From Nocardia panacis (lineage in GTDB: Bacteria > Actinomycetota > Actinomycetes > Mycobacteriales > Mycobacteriaceae): a stretch of DNA of 64,000 nucleotides. The stretch spans positions 1 to 64,000 of the forward strand of contig NZ_QZFU01000018.1 of NCBI RefSeq assembly GCF_003598715.1, given 5' to 3'. The translations under genes were made by a program, and so were the position numbers. A model generated the notes under the pieces. That model did no database searches. It was not told where the DNA came from and saw only the letters and a list, made by a program, of their open reading frames with translations. Within the stretch, counting starts at the first letter, position 1. The number at the start of each line of letters is the position of its first letter. Shown one piece after another: positions 49,199 through 58,939 of this stretch.

Positions 49199-50092
49199 CT
49201 ACAGCGGCGCGAGTGCCCCCGCCGTGGTCGCCGCCGAGAATCCGTCGTGGTAGACGATGCCGGGCCTGGAGATTTTCGGGTCGCGGTAGTAGCCCTGCTT
49301 GAAGTAGACCCCGCCGCCGTCGGGCATGAGGGTGCGCACCGCGCAGCGGGTCCGGCCCGCACACGGTGCGGCGGTGAAGGTTTGGGGCGTTCCGTCGATC
49401 CACAGTTCCACGAAGCCCACCGAATCCTTGGCGGACCATTTGACGTGCAGGCGGATATCGGTCCACTCGTCGGGGACGATGGGTGCGCTCCACGGAGTGT
49501 AGGTGGGGCCGGGATCGTCCGGACCTCTCCAGGTGGAAACGACCACGCCCCAACGGTTCACGCCGACATTGGTCGGACCCGCGCCGATGGCGAGCGGCGG
49601 CGGACCGTCCTGGTCGGCGTGCCACTGCGACAGCACACTCCACCCCTTGTCGGCGGGGAAGCCGTCCTCGAAGCGGGTGCTCCACTGGTACCAGCGGTCC
49701 TCGCCCTCTCCGGCGCGCGTCTTCTCCTCGCCGCTCACCTCGGCCCGGTCGCCGCAACACAGTCCGGCGGGGGAGTCGCCCTGGCGCAACTCGAAGCGCG
49801 CGGCGAAGCGCCGACCCTCGCGCACCACATCACTTTCCACCTGCATGCTGTAGGACGGGCCGTGATAGGACGCGCACGGTGCGCTGCCGACCGAAACGTT
49901 CTGGCAGATGGCCCACTGATCGAAGTTGCCGGTGCCGAAATCGCCGACGAACGGGCGTGGCGGTGGTGGCGAACAGGCCGCGACGGCGGTGAGCGCGGCG
50001 GCGATCACGGCGAGCACACCCATTCGAATCCTCCCGAGCCGCCCATTCTCGATCCGAACCGAAACTTCTGTGGCCGAGCAGCTTTCGTCCAT
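49199..50092 (-). CDS. secreted polysaccharide lyase lipoprotein (heparin lyase I/PL20-like fold)
   Basis: This 297-residue lipoprotein has signal and lipobox VAAC (Cys40) followed by a concanavalin-like beta-jelly-roll. Family features are CGDRAEVSGEEK, WYQWSTRFEDGFPADKGW, SQWHADQDGPP, WTDIRLHVKWS and VYFKQGYYRDPK. These enzymes cleave uronic-acid polysaccharides by beta-elimination. At the edge of an exopolysaccharide locus it probably trims or recycles that polymer (inference). The start may instead be the ATG near 50023. It follows the epimerase gene by 27 nt. Confidence 0.84.
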   Translation of the reverse strand: MDESCSATEVSVRIENGRLGRIRMGVLAVIAAALTAVAACSPPPPRPFVGDFGTGNFDQWAICQNVSVGSAPCASYHGPSYSMQVESDVVREGRRFAARFELRQGDSPAGLCCGDRAEVSGEEKTRAGEGEDRWYQWSTRFEDGFPADKGWSVLSQWHADQDGPPPLAIGAGPTNVGVNRWGVVVSTWRGPDDPGPTYTPWSAPIVPDEWTDIRLHVKWSAKDSVGFVELWIDGTPQTFTAAPCAGRTRCAVRTLMPDGGGVYFKQGYYRDPKISRPGIVYHDGFSAATTAGALAPL

Positions 50093-50119
50093 CCGCCGCC
50101 ATTCACGTCTGCTGGATCG

Positions 50120-51097
50120 TCAGGACCAGCGAACCCCGGTCACCGACTCGTACCAGGCTACCGTCTGCGCCAACCCCTGGTCGAAGTCCACCGCGGGGCG
50201 ATATCCGATGTCGCACAGTCGCGAGATATCGACCACCAATTTCTCCGGATCGCCCGGACGGTTGCTGCCGCTGTAGTCGAAATCCGGTTGGACGCCGGTG
50301 ATTCGGCACAGCGATTTGGCCAGTTGGTCGATGGTGTACTCGCTACCCGCGCCCACGTTGTACGCCTCACCGCGCAGCGGCGCGTTGGCCGCGACGATCA
50401 TGGCCGAACGCGCGGCATCCTCGACGTAGAGGAAATCGCGGACCTGGGTGCCGTCGCCGTGGATGAACAGCCGCTCGCGGTCGCGTTCCAGTTTGGCGAG
50501 CAGATCGAAGACCACCTGTTTGCGCTGCCGCGGTCCGAAGGCGGAGAAGAAGCGCACCGAGGCCAGCCGCAACCCGTAGAGCTGGGCGAAGACCGCGAGA
50601 TACCGCTCGGCGGCGAGCTTTCCGACGCCGTAGGGCGAGATCGGGACCGTCGGATCGTCCTCGCGGATCGGCACCCGCACCGAATTCCCGTATACCGCCG
50701 CGCTGGAAGCGAAGACGAGTCTGCCCGGCCACCGGGTCACCCGCAGCGCCTCCAAAAGCCGGAAAGTGGTGGCGAAGTTGAGTTCGCAGTCCACGGCGGG
50801 TGTCTCGACCGAGGGCGGGACGTAGGCGTTGGCGGCCAGGTGGAAGAGGACGTCGGTCGGATGTTCGGCGAGGTACGTCGCCCAGTCGAGTTCGCGAATA
50901 TCGGTCTCGTGCAGCGTGATCGACTCGGCGACGGCGCTCAGATTCTCCCGGTGACCGGTGGCGAGGGTGTCGAGTACGCGCACCCGCGCACCCGCGGCCA
51001 CGAGCAGTTCGACCAGATGTGAGCCGATGAAACCGGCGCCGCCGGTCACCAGCACCGAGGTGGCCGACCAGTCGGCATTCTGCTGGTATGCGCTCAA
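50120..51097 (-). CDS. NAD-dependent nucleotide-sugar epimerase/dehydratase (GalE-like)
   Basis: This 325-residue extended SDR has VTGGAGFIGSHL (about 17-28), LAANAYVPPSVE, SSAAVYGNS, the catalytic YGVGK and the late GDGTQVRDFLYVEDAA. The pattern fits UDP-glucose/UDP-glucuronate 4-epimerases and relatives, which supply nucleotide sugars for glycan assembly. Exact substrate cannot be read from the sequence. The next gene upstream is a glycosyltransferase 32 nt away on the same strand. Confidence 0.9.
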   Translation of the reverse strand: MSAYQQNADWSATSVLVTGGAGFIGSHLVELLVAAGARVRVLDTLATGHRENLSAVAESITLHETDIRELDWATYLAEHPTDVLFHLAANAYVPPSVETPAVDCELNFATTFRLLEALRVTRWPGRLVFASSAAVYGNSVRVPIREDDPTVPISPYGVGKLAAERYLAVFAQLYGLRLASVRFFSAFGPRQRKQVVFDLLAKLERDRERLFIHGDGTQVRDFLYVEDAARSAMIVAANAPLRGEAYNVGAGSEYTIDQLAKSLCRITGVQPDFDYSGSNRPGDPEKLVVDISRLCDIGYRPAVDFDQGLAQTVAWYESVTGVRWS

Positions 51098-51129
51098 GGC
51101 GCTACCCCCTGTTCAGTTTTCGGATCGCG

Positions 51130-52278
51130 CTAGCGCGCCGCGACCCGCAGATAGGTTTCCACGGTGCGGCGCGCCACCGCGTCGGGATCGAAGCGCTCCC
51201 GTGCGATCTCGTGGCCGCGCTGCCCGAAATCCAATGCCAGTTGCTGATTTTCGAGCAGTTCAACCATGCGCGCGGCCAGTGCGCGCACCTCGCCCGGCTC
51301 GACCAGATAGCCGTTCTCACCGTCGGCCACCATTTCCGCGACGCCGCCGACGCGGGAGGACAGCACGGGCTTTCCCGCCGCCATGGCCTGGGCCAGGATG
51401 GTCGGCGCGGTCTCCTCGTGCGAGAACAGCACCACCGCGCGGGCGAGTGCCAGTTCGGCGCGCAGCCGCTCGTTGTCCACCATGCCGACGAATTCCACCC
51501 GACCCCGTAGCGCAGCGGCCCGCTCGATGATGGCGCGGGCGTAGTCCGGATCCGGCTGCGGTCCGACGATGATCAGGCGCGCGTCCGGAACCTGCGCCGC
51601 CGCAATGGCGAACGCGTCGAGCAGACCCTCCGGATTCTTGCGCGGGGACAGTACGCCCGCGAAGAGGAGGCGCTTTGCCGTTCGCGCCGAGGGCGCGAGC
51701 GCGAAGAATTCGGGGGCGGTCGGGTTGGGAATGCTGAGGTGTTCGCCGCGCACCGATCCGGCCAGCGCTCGCGCGTCGTAGTCGGAGATGGACACGACCG
51801 CCCGTGCGCGCCGCAGCACCCGGCCGACCATGGCGGCGATCAGGTGGTAGCGCAACCGCTCCTTGAAACTGGCCGCGGCCCGGAGCTTGGTCTCGACGTG
51901 GATCAGCCCGTGCACGGTGACCACGACCCGGTCGCTGACGCGGGTGGCGATCTCACCGGGCACGCCGATCTCCTGCGCGTGCACCACATCCGGCCGCAAC
52001 TCGGCGATGACGCGCCGCGCGCGCCGAACATCGAGAAGTGAGCGGGTGAGCACGGAGAGTCTGGATTGTCCGCGCAGATAACGGATCTCGACCTTGGGTC
52101 CCTCGCGGCGCGTCGGCGTCGGCGCATCGCCGGTGTGGAAGCGCAGCACGGTGAGCGTCTCGATCTCGGGGCGGGCCGCCAGCGCGGGGACGAGAGTGCT
52201 TGTCACGGACTCGATTCCGCCGACCACCCGACCCGGCTCCAGCGGATACGTCGCGATCATGACCACATTCAGACCCAA
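51130..52278 (-). CDS. family 4 glycosyltransferase
   Basis: This 382-residue GT-B enzyme has the N-terminal VVMIATYPLEPGRVVGGIES, VHAQEIGVPGEIA, the C-terminal GVLSPRKNPEGLLDAFA, IVGPQPDPDY and the E-x7-E donor-site region SHEETAPTILAQAMAAGKP. It probably adds a sugar to a lipid-linked repeat unit at the membrane. Start is uncertain: TTG 52278 has GGGAG 5 nt upstream; GTG 52290 and ATG 52260 are alternatives. It diverges from the pyruvyltransferase gene. Confidence 0.88.
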   Translation of the reverse strand: MGLNVVMIATYPLEPGRVVGGIESVTSTLVPALAARPEIETLTVLRFHTGDAPTPTRREGPKVEIRYLRGQSRLSVLTRSLLDVRRARRVIAELRPDVVHAQEIGVPGEIATRVSDRVVVTVHGLIHVETKLRAAASFKERLRYHLIAAMVGRVLRRARAVVSISDYDARALAGSVRGEHLSIPNPTAPEFFALAPSARTAKRLLFAGVLSPRKNPEGLLDAFAIAAAQVPDARLIIVGPQPDPDYARAIIERAAALRGRVEFVGMVDNERLRAELALARAVVLFSHEETAPTILAQAMAAGKPVLSSRVGGVAEMVADGENGYLVEPGEVRALAARMVELLENQQLALDFGQRGHEIARERFDPDAVARRTVETYLRVAAR

Positions 52279-52376
52279 TGGCGCTCCCACGAGCAAGGCG
52301 TGCGGTGCATAGCCAAGAAGCTACCCGACGGTGCGCTCGCCCGCCGGGCAATCGCCGGCTATTGCCGGCAAAGCGG

Positions 52377-52404
52377 TTGCGGGCGTGGCGGTTTGAGATA
52401 CGGT
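52377..52404 (+). promoter_or_regulatory. candidate promoter of the exopolysaccharide plus-strand operon
   Basis: TTGCGG (52377-52382) and TACGGT (52399-52404) are 16 nt apart and lie 35 nt before the first start codon of the six-gene operon. A GCCGGC-TATT-GCCGGC inverted repeat (52354-52369) is just upstream and could be an operator. Confidence 0.45.
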
Positions 52405-52438
52405 GAGCGGGCACCGATGGCCGGGCGGGGAGGTCTGA

Positions 52439-53812
52439 ATGGGAACCGGAAGTCCGGTTCGTGGCGATGGGCACCGCATCCTCATCGAGAACAGCGAATA
52501 CTGGTTGCGCAACTATGGCGATCTGGCCATGCTCGAGGTCACGGTGCGCCGAGTGCGGCGGCGTTGGCCCGATGCGCGGATCGGCATCATGACGGAGTCA
52601 CCCGCGCTGGTCGCGGCGTATTTTCCGGATACGGTGGGGATTACGGTCGGCGGTCGCGATCCGTGGGGTCGGTGTGGGCCGGTGCGGCGAGTGGCCGCCG
52701 CACTCGGTCCTACCGTGGTAGGGCCGCCGGTGTTGGCCTGGCTGCGCACGCGGGCATGGTTGCTGCCGCGTGCGATTCGACTACGTGATATGGCGCGTGG
52801 CCTTGTGTCTTCGTCGAAAGCTGTTGCCGAGGTCAATAATTCGACCGACGAGTCGGTATCGGACTTCGAGCGGCGACATCCCGGCGCGGCGCTCGCGGCG
52901 CGCACCGCTGCACTGGTGGTCGCCCTGGGTGGTGGCTATCTCACCGATTCCGATATCCCGCAGGCCGGTCGGGCGTTCGGATTGCTCGAATACGCCGCGG
53001 GCGCGGGGGTGCCAACCGCTCTGGTCGGTCAGGGGATCGGGCCGCTTCGCGATGCGGATCTGCGGGGTCGAGCGTCCAGGGCGCTCACAAAAGCGGGCGT
53101 GATCGGCTTGCGTGAGCGGCGCCGCGGCCCCGCGCTGCTCGATTCGCTCGGAGTTGCGCCGGAGATCGTCGCCGTGACCGGGGACGATGCCATCGAGCTG
53201 GCACAGGAGGCGCGAAAAGATCTGTGCGGCACCGCAATCGGTGTCTGCCTGCGGATAGCCCGCTACGCGCCGGTGGCGCGGGTCGCGCAGGATCGGGTCG
53301 GCGCGGCCGTGCGCGCGGCCGCCTCCGAATTCGGGACCCACCTCATTCCACTGATCATCGCGGAGACTCCCGGCTCTCCCGATCGCCGCACCACTGTTCC
53401 CCTGGTGCGCGGTAGCGCGAATGCCGCCGCACCGCTCGGGCGTTTCGTGCGTCCCGCCGAGGTCGCCGCGCAGGTCGCCGACTGCCGGATCCTGGTCACC
53501 GGCGCCTACCATCTCGCGGTCTTCGCTCTCACCCAGGGGATTCCGGTGGTGGGCCTGACCTCGACCGAGTACTACGACGACAAATTCCTCGGGCTGGCCG
53601 AGATGTTCGGCGGCGGAGTCGATTTGGTGCACCTGGACGATGCGGAACTGGCCGAGCGCCTGAGCGCGGCTATACGCACGGCCTGGTCGCGGGCCGACAC
53701 GATCCGCGCCGAGTTGCGTGCAAGCGCCGACGATCAAGTCGAATCCGGTCGCCGTGCCTATGAGCGCGTGTTCACCCTGCTCGAATCCGCACCCGCCGAC
53801 CATGGCCGATAG
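52439..53812 (+). CDS. polysaccharide pyruvyl transferase family protein
   Basis: This 457-residue protein has ENSEYWLRNYGDLAML near the N-terminus, VVALGGGYLTDSD, GQGIGPL and the C-terminal GAYHLAVFALTQGIPVVGL of the pyruvyltransferase (CsaB/WcaK) family. It transfers pyruvate from phosphoenolpyruvate to a sugar to form a ketal, adding negative charge. ATG 52439 follows GGGGAGG by 5 nt. It is the first gene of the plus-strand operon. An extra stretch (about 115-155), rich in Ser/Arg, interrupts the usual fold and may be a flexible loop. Confidence 0.88.
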   Translation: MGTGSPVRGDGHRILIENSEYWLRNYGDLAMLEVTVRRVRRRWPDARIGIMTESPALVAAYFPDTVGITVGGRDPWGRCGPVRRVAAALGPTVVGPPVLAWLRTRAWLLPRAIRLRDMARGLVSSSKAVAEVNNSTDESVSDFERRHPGAALAARTAALVVALGGGYLTDSDIPQAGRAFGLLEYAAGAGVPTALVGQGIGPLRDADLRGRASRALTKAGVIGLRERRRGPALLDSLGVAPEIVAVTGDDAIELAQEARKDLCGTAIGVCLRIARYAPVARVAQDRVGAAVRAAASEFGTHLIPLIIAETPGSPDRRTTVPLVRGSANAAAPLGRFVRPAEVAAQVADCRILVTGAYHLAVFALTQGIPVVGLTSTEYYDDKFLGLAEMFGGGVDLVHLDDAELAERLSAAIRTAWSRADTIRAELRASADDQVESGRRAYERVFTLLESAPADHGR

Positions 53813-53833
53813 CACCCGCCGGGGTGGTGCGCA

Positions 53834-55378
53834 ATGAGCGGCGAGGGCGAGGCGGCCGTCGAAACCGACGGCGGGGAACCGACATTGACGCGGCGCATCG
53901 GGCGGGTCGCCGCCGCGTCGGCGGGGGCGCTGATCTTCGGTGAACTCGTGTCCTTCGGGCAGACCATCGCGTTGGCCCGGCTGCTCAGTCCCACCGAGGT
54001 GGGTATGTTCGCGGCCGGGACCGTGCTCACCATGCTGCTCACCACTTTCGTGGAGGGCGGGTTGCGTTCGGCGCTGGTGCAGCGGGAGGAGGGGATCGAA
54101 GACGCGGCGGAGACCGTATTCCGCGCCTCCCTCCTCAATGGCGTCGCCATGGCCATCGGCGCGTTGGCCGTCGCGCCATTGATCGGGGTGCTCTTCCACA
54201 GCGGCACCATCGGCTGGGTCGCCGCGGCCACCTCCGGATTCCTGCTGATCTTCGCGCTGACCAATGTGCCGGAGGCGCTGTTGCAGCGGGCCTTCAGCGT
54301 GCGCAGACGGATCGTGGTCGGTCCGGCCGTAGCGGTGAGTTTCGCGGTGGTTTCGGTGACCTTGGCCGCGCTGGGATTCGGCGTGTGGAGCATGGTCATC
54401 GGCACCTACGTCTCCTATGTGGTGTGGGTTGCCGCTGTTTGGTGGCTCGCCGGATGGCGGCCCGGTCGCGGGCGGGCGACCATTCGACTGTGGCGGGAGC
54501 TGGCGCGGTTCGGGTCGCCCGTGGTGGTGAACATGCTCGGCTCGCGGGTGCAGACGACGGTGGAGGCCGCCGTCGTCGGCCGGGTGCTCAGTTCCGCCGC
54601 GCTGGGCAACTATCGCTACGGGCAGCGGATCGCGCAGATACCGGTGCGCTTCATCGTCGAGGTCGGCGCCATCTCGCTGTTTCCGGCGTTCTCCCGCATC
54701 GCCGAGGACCGGGAGCGTTTCGCCGCGGCCTATCTGCGGGCGCTGCGGCTGGTGACGGTCGGTGCGGCGGCGCTGACCGGGCTGATCATCGCGCTCGGTG
54801 AACCGGCCGTCGTGGTGGTGTTCGGGGCGCGCTGGCGCGATGCGGGCACCGTGCTGGTCGCCATGGCCGGACTTGGACTCGGCAAGGCGTGGATGAGCGT
54901 CAGCGAGGAGGCCATCAAGGGCTCCGGCCGCACCGGACTGCTCAACTGGCAGACCGCGATCGAATTGACCCTCGGCATCGGAGCTCTGCTCGCGCTGCTG
55001 CACTTCTACGGACTCATGGGTGTCGGCCTGGCCACCTCGGCCACCGCCCTGGTCGTCGCGGTCGTGGTGTCCACGCTCGCCCGCAGGGTCATCGGAATTC
55101 CCTTGCGCACCTTCGCCCGTGCCGTCGTCGCACCGCTGCCCGCCGCCGCACTGGCCTTGGCCGCCACGTGGTATCTGGAACACCACCTGCTGCGCAGCGA
55201 CACCCATCCCATCCCGGTGGCGTTGGCCGCCCTGATTCTCGACGTGGCCGTCTTCGTCGCGATCTACCTGCTCGTCCTCGCTGTCCTGGCACCGGATGTC
55301 ATCCGGGGACTGGCCCGCCTCGCGGGCCGGGCACTGCGGCGCTCGCGGCGGGACGAATCCGATAGGAAATCGAATTGA
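53834..55378 (+). CDS. lipid-linked oligosaccharide flippase (Wzx/MOP type)
   Basis: This 514-residue integral membrane protein has about 12-14 hydrophobic segments. The family motif region GEWVSFGQTIALARLLSP-type (here ELVSFGQTIALARLLSPTEV, about 38-57), VLTMLLTTFVEGGLRSALVQ and RRYGQRIAQIPV-like NYRYGQRIAQIPV mark the MOP/PST superfamily. It should move undecaprenyl-linked repeat units across the membrane. It starts at ATG 53834, 21 nt after the pyruvyltransferase. The next start overlaps its stop (TTGA). The last ~15 residues are Arg-rich. Confidence 0.9.
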   Translation: MSGEGEAAVETDGGEPTLTRRIGRVAAASAGALIFGELVSFGQTIALARLLSPTEVGMFAAGTVLTMLLTTFVEGGLRSALVQREEGIEDAAETVFRASLLNGVAMAIGALAVAPLIGVLFHSGTIGWVAAATSGFLLIFALTNVPEALLQRAFSVRRRIVVGPAVAVSFAVVSVTLAALGFGVWSMVIGTYVSYVVWVAAVWWLAGWRPGRGRATIRLWRELARFGSPVVVNMLGSRVQTTVEAAVVGRVLSSAALGNYRYGQRIAQIPVRFIVEVGAISLFPAFSRIAEDRERFAAAYLRALRLVTVGAAALTGLIIALGEPAVVVVFGARWRDAGTVLVAMAGLGLGKAWMSVSEEAIKGSGRTGLLNWQTAIELTLGIGALLALLHFYGLMGVGLATSATALVVAVVVSTLARRVIGIPLRTFARAVVAPLPAAALALAATWYLEHHLLRSDTHPIPVALAALILDVAVFVAIYLLVLAVLAPDVIRGLARLAGRALRRSRRDESDRKSN

Positions 55379-56733
55379 ACAGTGCCGCAGGGGTTCACAT
55401 CGCGCGGATGTGGCGGGGGCGATGGTTCGTCCTCGGCGCGGTCGTGCTCGCGCTGGGTCTCGGCGCACTCGCCACGCGGGAGTTGACCACGGTGTACACC
55501 AGCCGGGTCGCGATGACCATCGGATCACCGAATCGGGCGCCGGATCAGGACGCGGTGCTGTCGGTCGGCTACGCGCAGTACTTCAAGGATCCGGCCTATC
55601 AGGCGAAACTCACCGCATCCCAGGGCATTGCGAACGGAGTGCGCCTGGACGCGCGCACCCTCGCCGCGAGCCCGATCCTGTATATCGAGGCGACCGCGGC
55701 CACCCCGCAGGCGGCGCAGGAGGCGGCGACCAAGGCGGGGGCCGCATTTCGCGACGAGATCAATGCGCGACTGCGGGCCGGACAGGATGCGGCGATTGCC
55801 GCCGTGCGCAAGCCCTTCGACGATATTCGCGCGGCGAACGGTGTGGTGAACGAGGTGTCGCTCACCCAGATGCAGGACCGGATCAATCAGATCAACGGCG
55901 ATACCTCCAACAAGCTCATCGATCTCCAGTTGGCCTCGGATGCGGTGCGTCAGAGTCCTTCTCGGACGCTGACGCTCGTCGAGTATGGTGCGGGCGGGCT
56001 GGTGGTCGGCCTGCTCGCCGTCCTCGGTTTCGGCGCGGCCTCGCGACGGCTGCGCACCGCCGACGATATCGAGTCCAAGATCGGCGTACCGGTGATCGCC
56101 GTGGTGCAGGCCGAACCGGCCACTCGCGAACAAGCGATGCGTCAGGTGGTGACGGCCGTCGGTCTCGCGGCAGCGCCCGAACGCGGCGCGGTGGCGGTGC
56201 TCGCGCCCGGCGCGACCGAGGCGGTGACGACGGTAGCGCGATCGATCGCGCAAGGGCGTGCCCGACAGGGCATTGCGACCATCCTGGTGCACGCCGACCT
56301 GCACAGACCGCACGGGACCGGCGTCGGTGAGTTGCTGGCCGCCGAGGTCGAGATCGACTCGATCCTGACCGAGACGCGGGTACCGAATCTGCGAGAACTC
56401 TTCGCGGGCAGTGCCGAGGAAGATCCCTTCACCGCCATGAGTCGCGAGAGATTCGATCGCCTGCTCTCGCGGCTGTACGACCGCGCGGACCTCGTCGTCA
56501 TCGCCGCGCCGCCGGTCCTGGATGCCGTGGAAGCACAGGTCATTACCGCTGCCGCCGGGTGCACCGTCCTGGTGCTCGAACGCTCGGCCGCCAGAGTCGG
56601 GGATGCGCGCCGAACTCGTCGGATCCTGGAGGCGGTGGACGCGCATCTGCTCGGCGCCGTGCTGGTGCGCGCGCGCAAGCAAGGGAAGACGGTCGCTGCG
56701 GGCAGCGATGGACCGGATGCGGGCGCGGTGTGA
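55375..56733 (+). CDS. Wzz/BY-kinase-like chain-length regulator with degenerate P-loop
   Basis: This 452-residue protein has a transmembrane helix (about 15-35), an extracytoplasmic Wzz-like region with coiled coil (about 130-190), a second transmembrane helix (about 200-222) and a cytoplasmic tyrosine-kinase-like domain. The kinase's Walker A is missing: the segment where GxxxxGKS should lie (about 272-285) reads VLAPGATEAVTTVARS. The Walker-A'-like ILVHADLHRP remains. No Tyr-rich tail is seen. It probably sets chain length without kinase activity. TTG 55375 overlaps the flippase stop and has AGGA upstream. Confidence 0.88.
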   Translation: MNSAAGVHIARMWRGRWFVLGAVVLALGLGALATRELTTVYTSRVAMTIGSPNRAPDQDAVLSVGYAQYFKDPAYQAKLTASQGIANGVRLDARTLAASPILYIEATAATPQAAQEAATKAGAAFRDEINARLRAGQDAAIAAVRKPFDDIRAANGVVNEVSLTQMQDRINQINGDTSNKLIDLQLASDAVRQSPSRTLTLVEYGAGGLVVGLLAVLGFGAASRRLRTADDIESKIGVPVIAVVQAEPATREQAMRQVVTAVGLAAAPERGAVAVLAPGATEAVTTVARSIAQGRARQGIATILVHADLHRPHGTGVGELLAAEVEIDSILTETRVPNLRELFAGSAEEDPFTAMSRERFDRLLSRLYDRADLVVIAAPPVLDAVEAQVITAAAGCTVLVLERSAARVGDARRTRRILEAVDAHLLGAVLVRARKQGKTVAAGSDGPDAGAV

Positions 56734-57821
56734 GTTCCATGGTTGGACAGGCGAACACGAGCGGGCCGGAGATGGCAGAGCAGCGGGCACTGTGGGTTTC
56801 GACGAGTATGTCCACTCGGGGCGGGGTGGCGAGCTTTGTCCGGCAGATGCGGGATACACCGCTGTGGGCGGAATGGGATATCCGGCACGTGGCCACGCAT
56901 CGCGACGGCTCGGTGGCGACCAAGATAGGGACGTACGCGATTTCATTATTCGTCTACTGCCTGCGACTGATGGTGGACCGGCCGTCGATCGTGCACCTGC
57001 ACATGTCCTCGTCCGGCAGCTTTCTTCGAAAGTACCTGTGCCAGTTGATCGCACGGTTCGCTCGGGTGCCGGTGGTGGTGCACGTGCACGGCTCGGATTT
57101 CGGCGTGTTCTACGAAAGGTCACCGAAGCTGCTGCGCAGCGCCATCCGCGCGTCGCTGGGGAGCGCGGCGGCGGTGATCGCGCTCGGCGAACCGTGGGCC
57201 GTCGCCTTGCGCGACATCGCCCCGCGGGCGCGAATAACCGTGGTGCCCAATGCGATCAGACCTGCTCGCGCTGTCGATCAGAGGTGCGACGAGGTGCGGA
57301 TGCTGTTTCTCGGTCGAGTAGGGGAGCGGAAGGGCACTTTCACGCTCCTCGAGGCGTGGCATCGGCTGAAACCCGACAATGCCCATCTGGTCGTGGCGGG
57401 CGACGGCGAGGTGGAGCGCGCCCGCCGCACCGTCGCGGAACTCGGACTCGAGCAGAGCGTCGAGGTCACCGGATGGCTTTCCCCGCAGCGGATCGCGGAA
57501 CTTATCGAGCAATCGCACGTCTTCGTGCTGCCCTCGCATCGGGAAGGTCAGCCGATGGCGGTCCTGGAGGCCATGGCCCACGGCCTGTGCGTCATCACCT
57601 CGCCGGTCGGCGGCATCCCGGACCTCATCGATGAGCGCTGCGGGATGCTGGTGCCGCCGGGTGCGGTCGAGCCGCTGGCGGCCGCTCTGGATCGAGTGTT
57701 GCGCGAGAACGAGTTGCGCGCTCGACTCGGCGCCGCCGCGCTGGACCGAGTGCGGGCCGAATTCGATATCGAGGTCGTGTGGCGGCGTTTCGCGCGGATC
57801 TATCGAGAGGTGCTGGGGTGA
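56730..57821 (+). CDS. family 4 glycosyltransferase
   Basis: This 363-residue GT-B enzyme has LWVSTSMSTRGGVASFVRQM near the N-terminus, VVVHVHGSDFGVFYE, LFLGRVGERKGTFTLLEAW, VVAGDGE and the donor-site SHREGQPMAVLEAMAHG. GTG 56730 overlaps the previous stop (GTGA); ATG 56739 and ATG 56772 are possible. It acts in the cytoplasm on a lipid-linked acceptor. Its stop overlaps the next start. Confidence 0.92.
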   Translation: MSSMVGQANTSGPEMAEQRALWVSTSMSTRGGVASFVRQMRDTPLWAEWDIRHVATHRDGSVATKIGTYAISLFVYCLRLMVDRPSIVHLHMSSSGSFLRKYLCQLIARFARVPVVVHVHGSDFGVFYERSPKLLRSAIRASLGSAAAVIALGEPWAVALRDIAPRARITVVPNAIRPARAVDQRCDEVRMLFLGRVGERKGTFTLLEAWHRLKPDNAHLVVAGDGEVERARRTVAELGLEQSVEVTGWLSPQRIAELIEQSHVFVLPSHREGQPMAVLEAMAHGLCVITSPVGGIPDLIDERCGMLVPPGAVEPLAAALDRVLRENELRARLGAAALDRVRAEFDIEVVWRRFARIYREVLG

Positions 57822-58939
57822 GCGCGCCGATTCGCGTCATGTACGTGGTGCCCGATCTGCGCGTTGGCGGTGCGGAGCGGCATGCGACCACGCTGCTGCC
57901 CCGGTTGGATCGCGACAGATTCGCGCCCTCCGCGGTCTGTATCGGCGAAGAGGGCGCACTCTTCGCCGACCTCACGGCGGCGGGGATCCCGGCGCGGGCG
58001 CTGCATCGCACGAAACGGCAAGCGGGCGCGGCGCTGCGCGATCTGATTCGCGAGATGCGCCGCGAGCGACCGGATATCGTGCTCACCCGAGGCTACAACG
58101 CCGAGGCGCTCGGCCGAATCGCCGCCAGGTGCGCCGGCGTGCCGAATTCCATTGTCTGGGTGCACAACTGCGGCGATATCGCGCCGCGCGGGCGGGTGCG
58201 GCCCCTGGTCGACGGGTTCCTGGATCGGCACACGGCGGCCTATTTCGGGGTGGCACGGGCACAGATCCGGTATATGGCCGATGAACTCGGCTATCCGGAG
58301 TCGAAGATCCGGATCGTCTACAACGGTGTGGAACCCGGTGCGTTCACCACCGCCGATGATCGCAGCGCCGCACGGGATCTCGGGATCGAGGACGGGCATC
58401 CGGTGGTCGGCATCGTGGCGGCGTTACGCCCGGAGAAGGATCACCACACCTTCCTGCGTGCGGCCCGCATTGTCGTGGACCGGATACCGCAAGCCCGCTT
58501 CCTGATCGTCGGCGATGGTCCGATGCGGGACGAAATCGCCAATACGATAAGGGAATCGGGCCTCGACGGTCGAGTGGTACCGACCGGTTCGCGCCAGGAT
58601 ATCGCAGCTCTGCTGCCCGCCATGGATGTGGTCACGCTCAGTTCGCACAGCGTCGAATGCTTCCCGATGGCGCTGCTCGAGGCGATGGCCGCGGCCCGGC
58701 CCGCAGTGTGCACGGCAGTGGGCGGCGTGCCGGAGTTGGTGGTCGAGGGGCAGACGGGTCACCTTGTGCCGCCGCGCGATCCGGAGCTGCTGGCGGATCG
58801 ATTGATCGCGTTGCTCGGCGATCACGCGGTTCGGCGGCGCATGGGCGCCGCCGCGCGCGCCCGCGTGGAGTCGACATTCAGTTTGCAGGCAAGCGTCGCG
58901 GCGGCGGAGCGAGCCATGGAGGAGGTCGTGAACCGGTGA
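57818..58939 (+). CDS. family 4 glycosyltransferase
   Basis: This 373-residue GT-B enzyme has MYVVPDLRVGGAERHATTLL near the start, YNGVEPGAF, AALRPEKDHHTFLRAA, LIVGDGPMRDE and SHSVECFPMALLEAMAAARP. It belongs to the same superfamily as its two neighbours but each differs clearly in the acceptor domain, so three different linkages are likely. GTG 57818 overlaps the previous stop (GTGA). Confidence 0.92.
   Translation: MSAPIRVMYVVPDLRVGGAERHATTLLPRLDRDRFAPSAVCIGEEGALFADLTAAGIPARALHRTKRQAGAALRDLIREMRRERPDIVLTRGYNAEALGRIAARCAGVPNSIVWVHNCGDIAPRGRVRPLVDGFLDRHTAAYFGVARAQIRYMADELGYPESKIRIVYNGVEPGAFTTADDRSAARDLGIEDGHPVVGIVAALRPEKDHHTFLRAARIVVDRIPQARFLIVGDGPMRDEIANTIRESGLDGRVVPTGSRQDIAALLPAMDVVTLSSHSVECFPMALLEAMAAARPAVCTAVGGVPELVVEGQTGHLVPPRDPELLADRLIALLGDHAVRRRMGAAARARVESTFSLQASVAAAERAMEEVVNR

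Noticed and set aside
55375..56733. Wzz-like protein as an active tyrosine kinase
   Set aside because: The GKS/T of Walker A is absent, so a kinase call is not supported.
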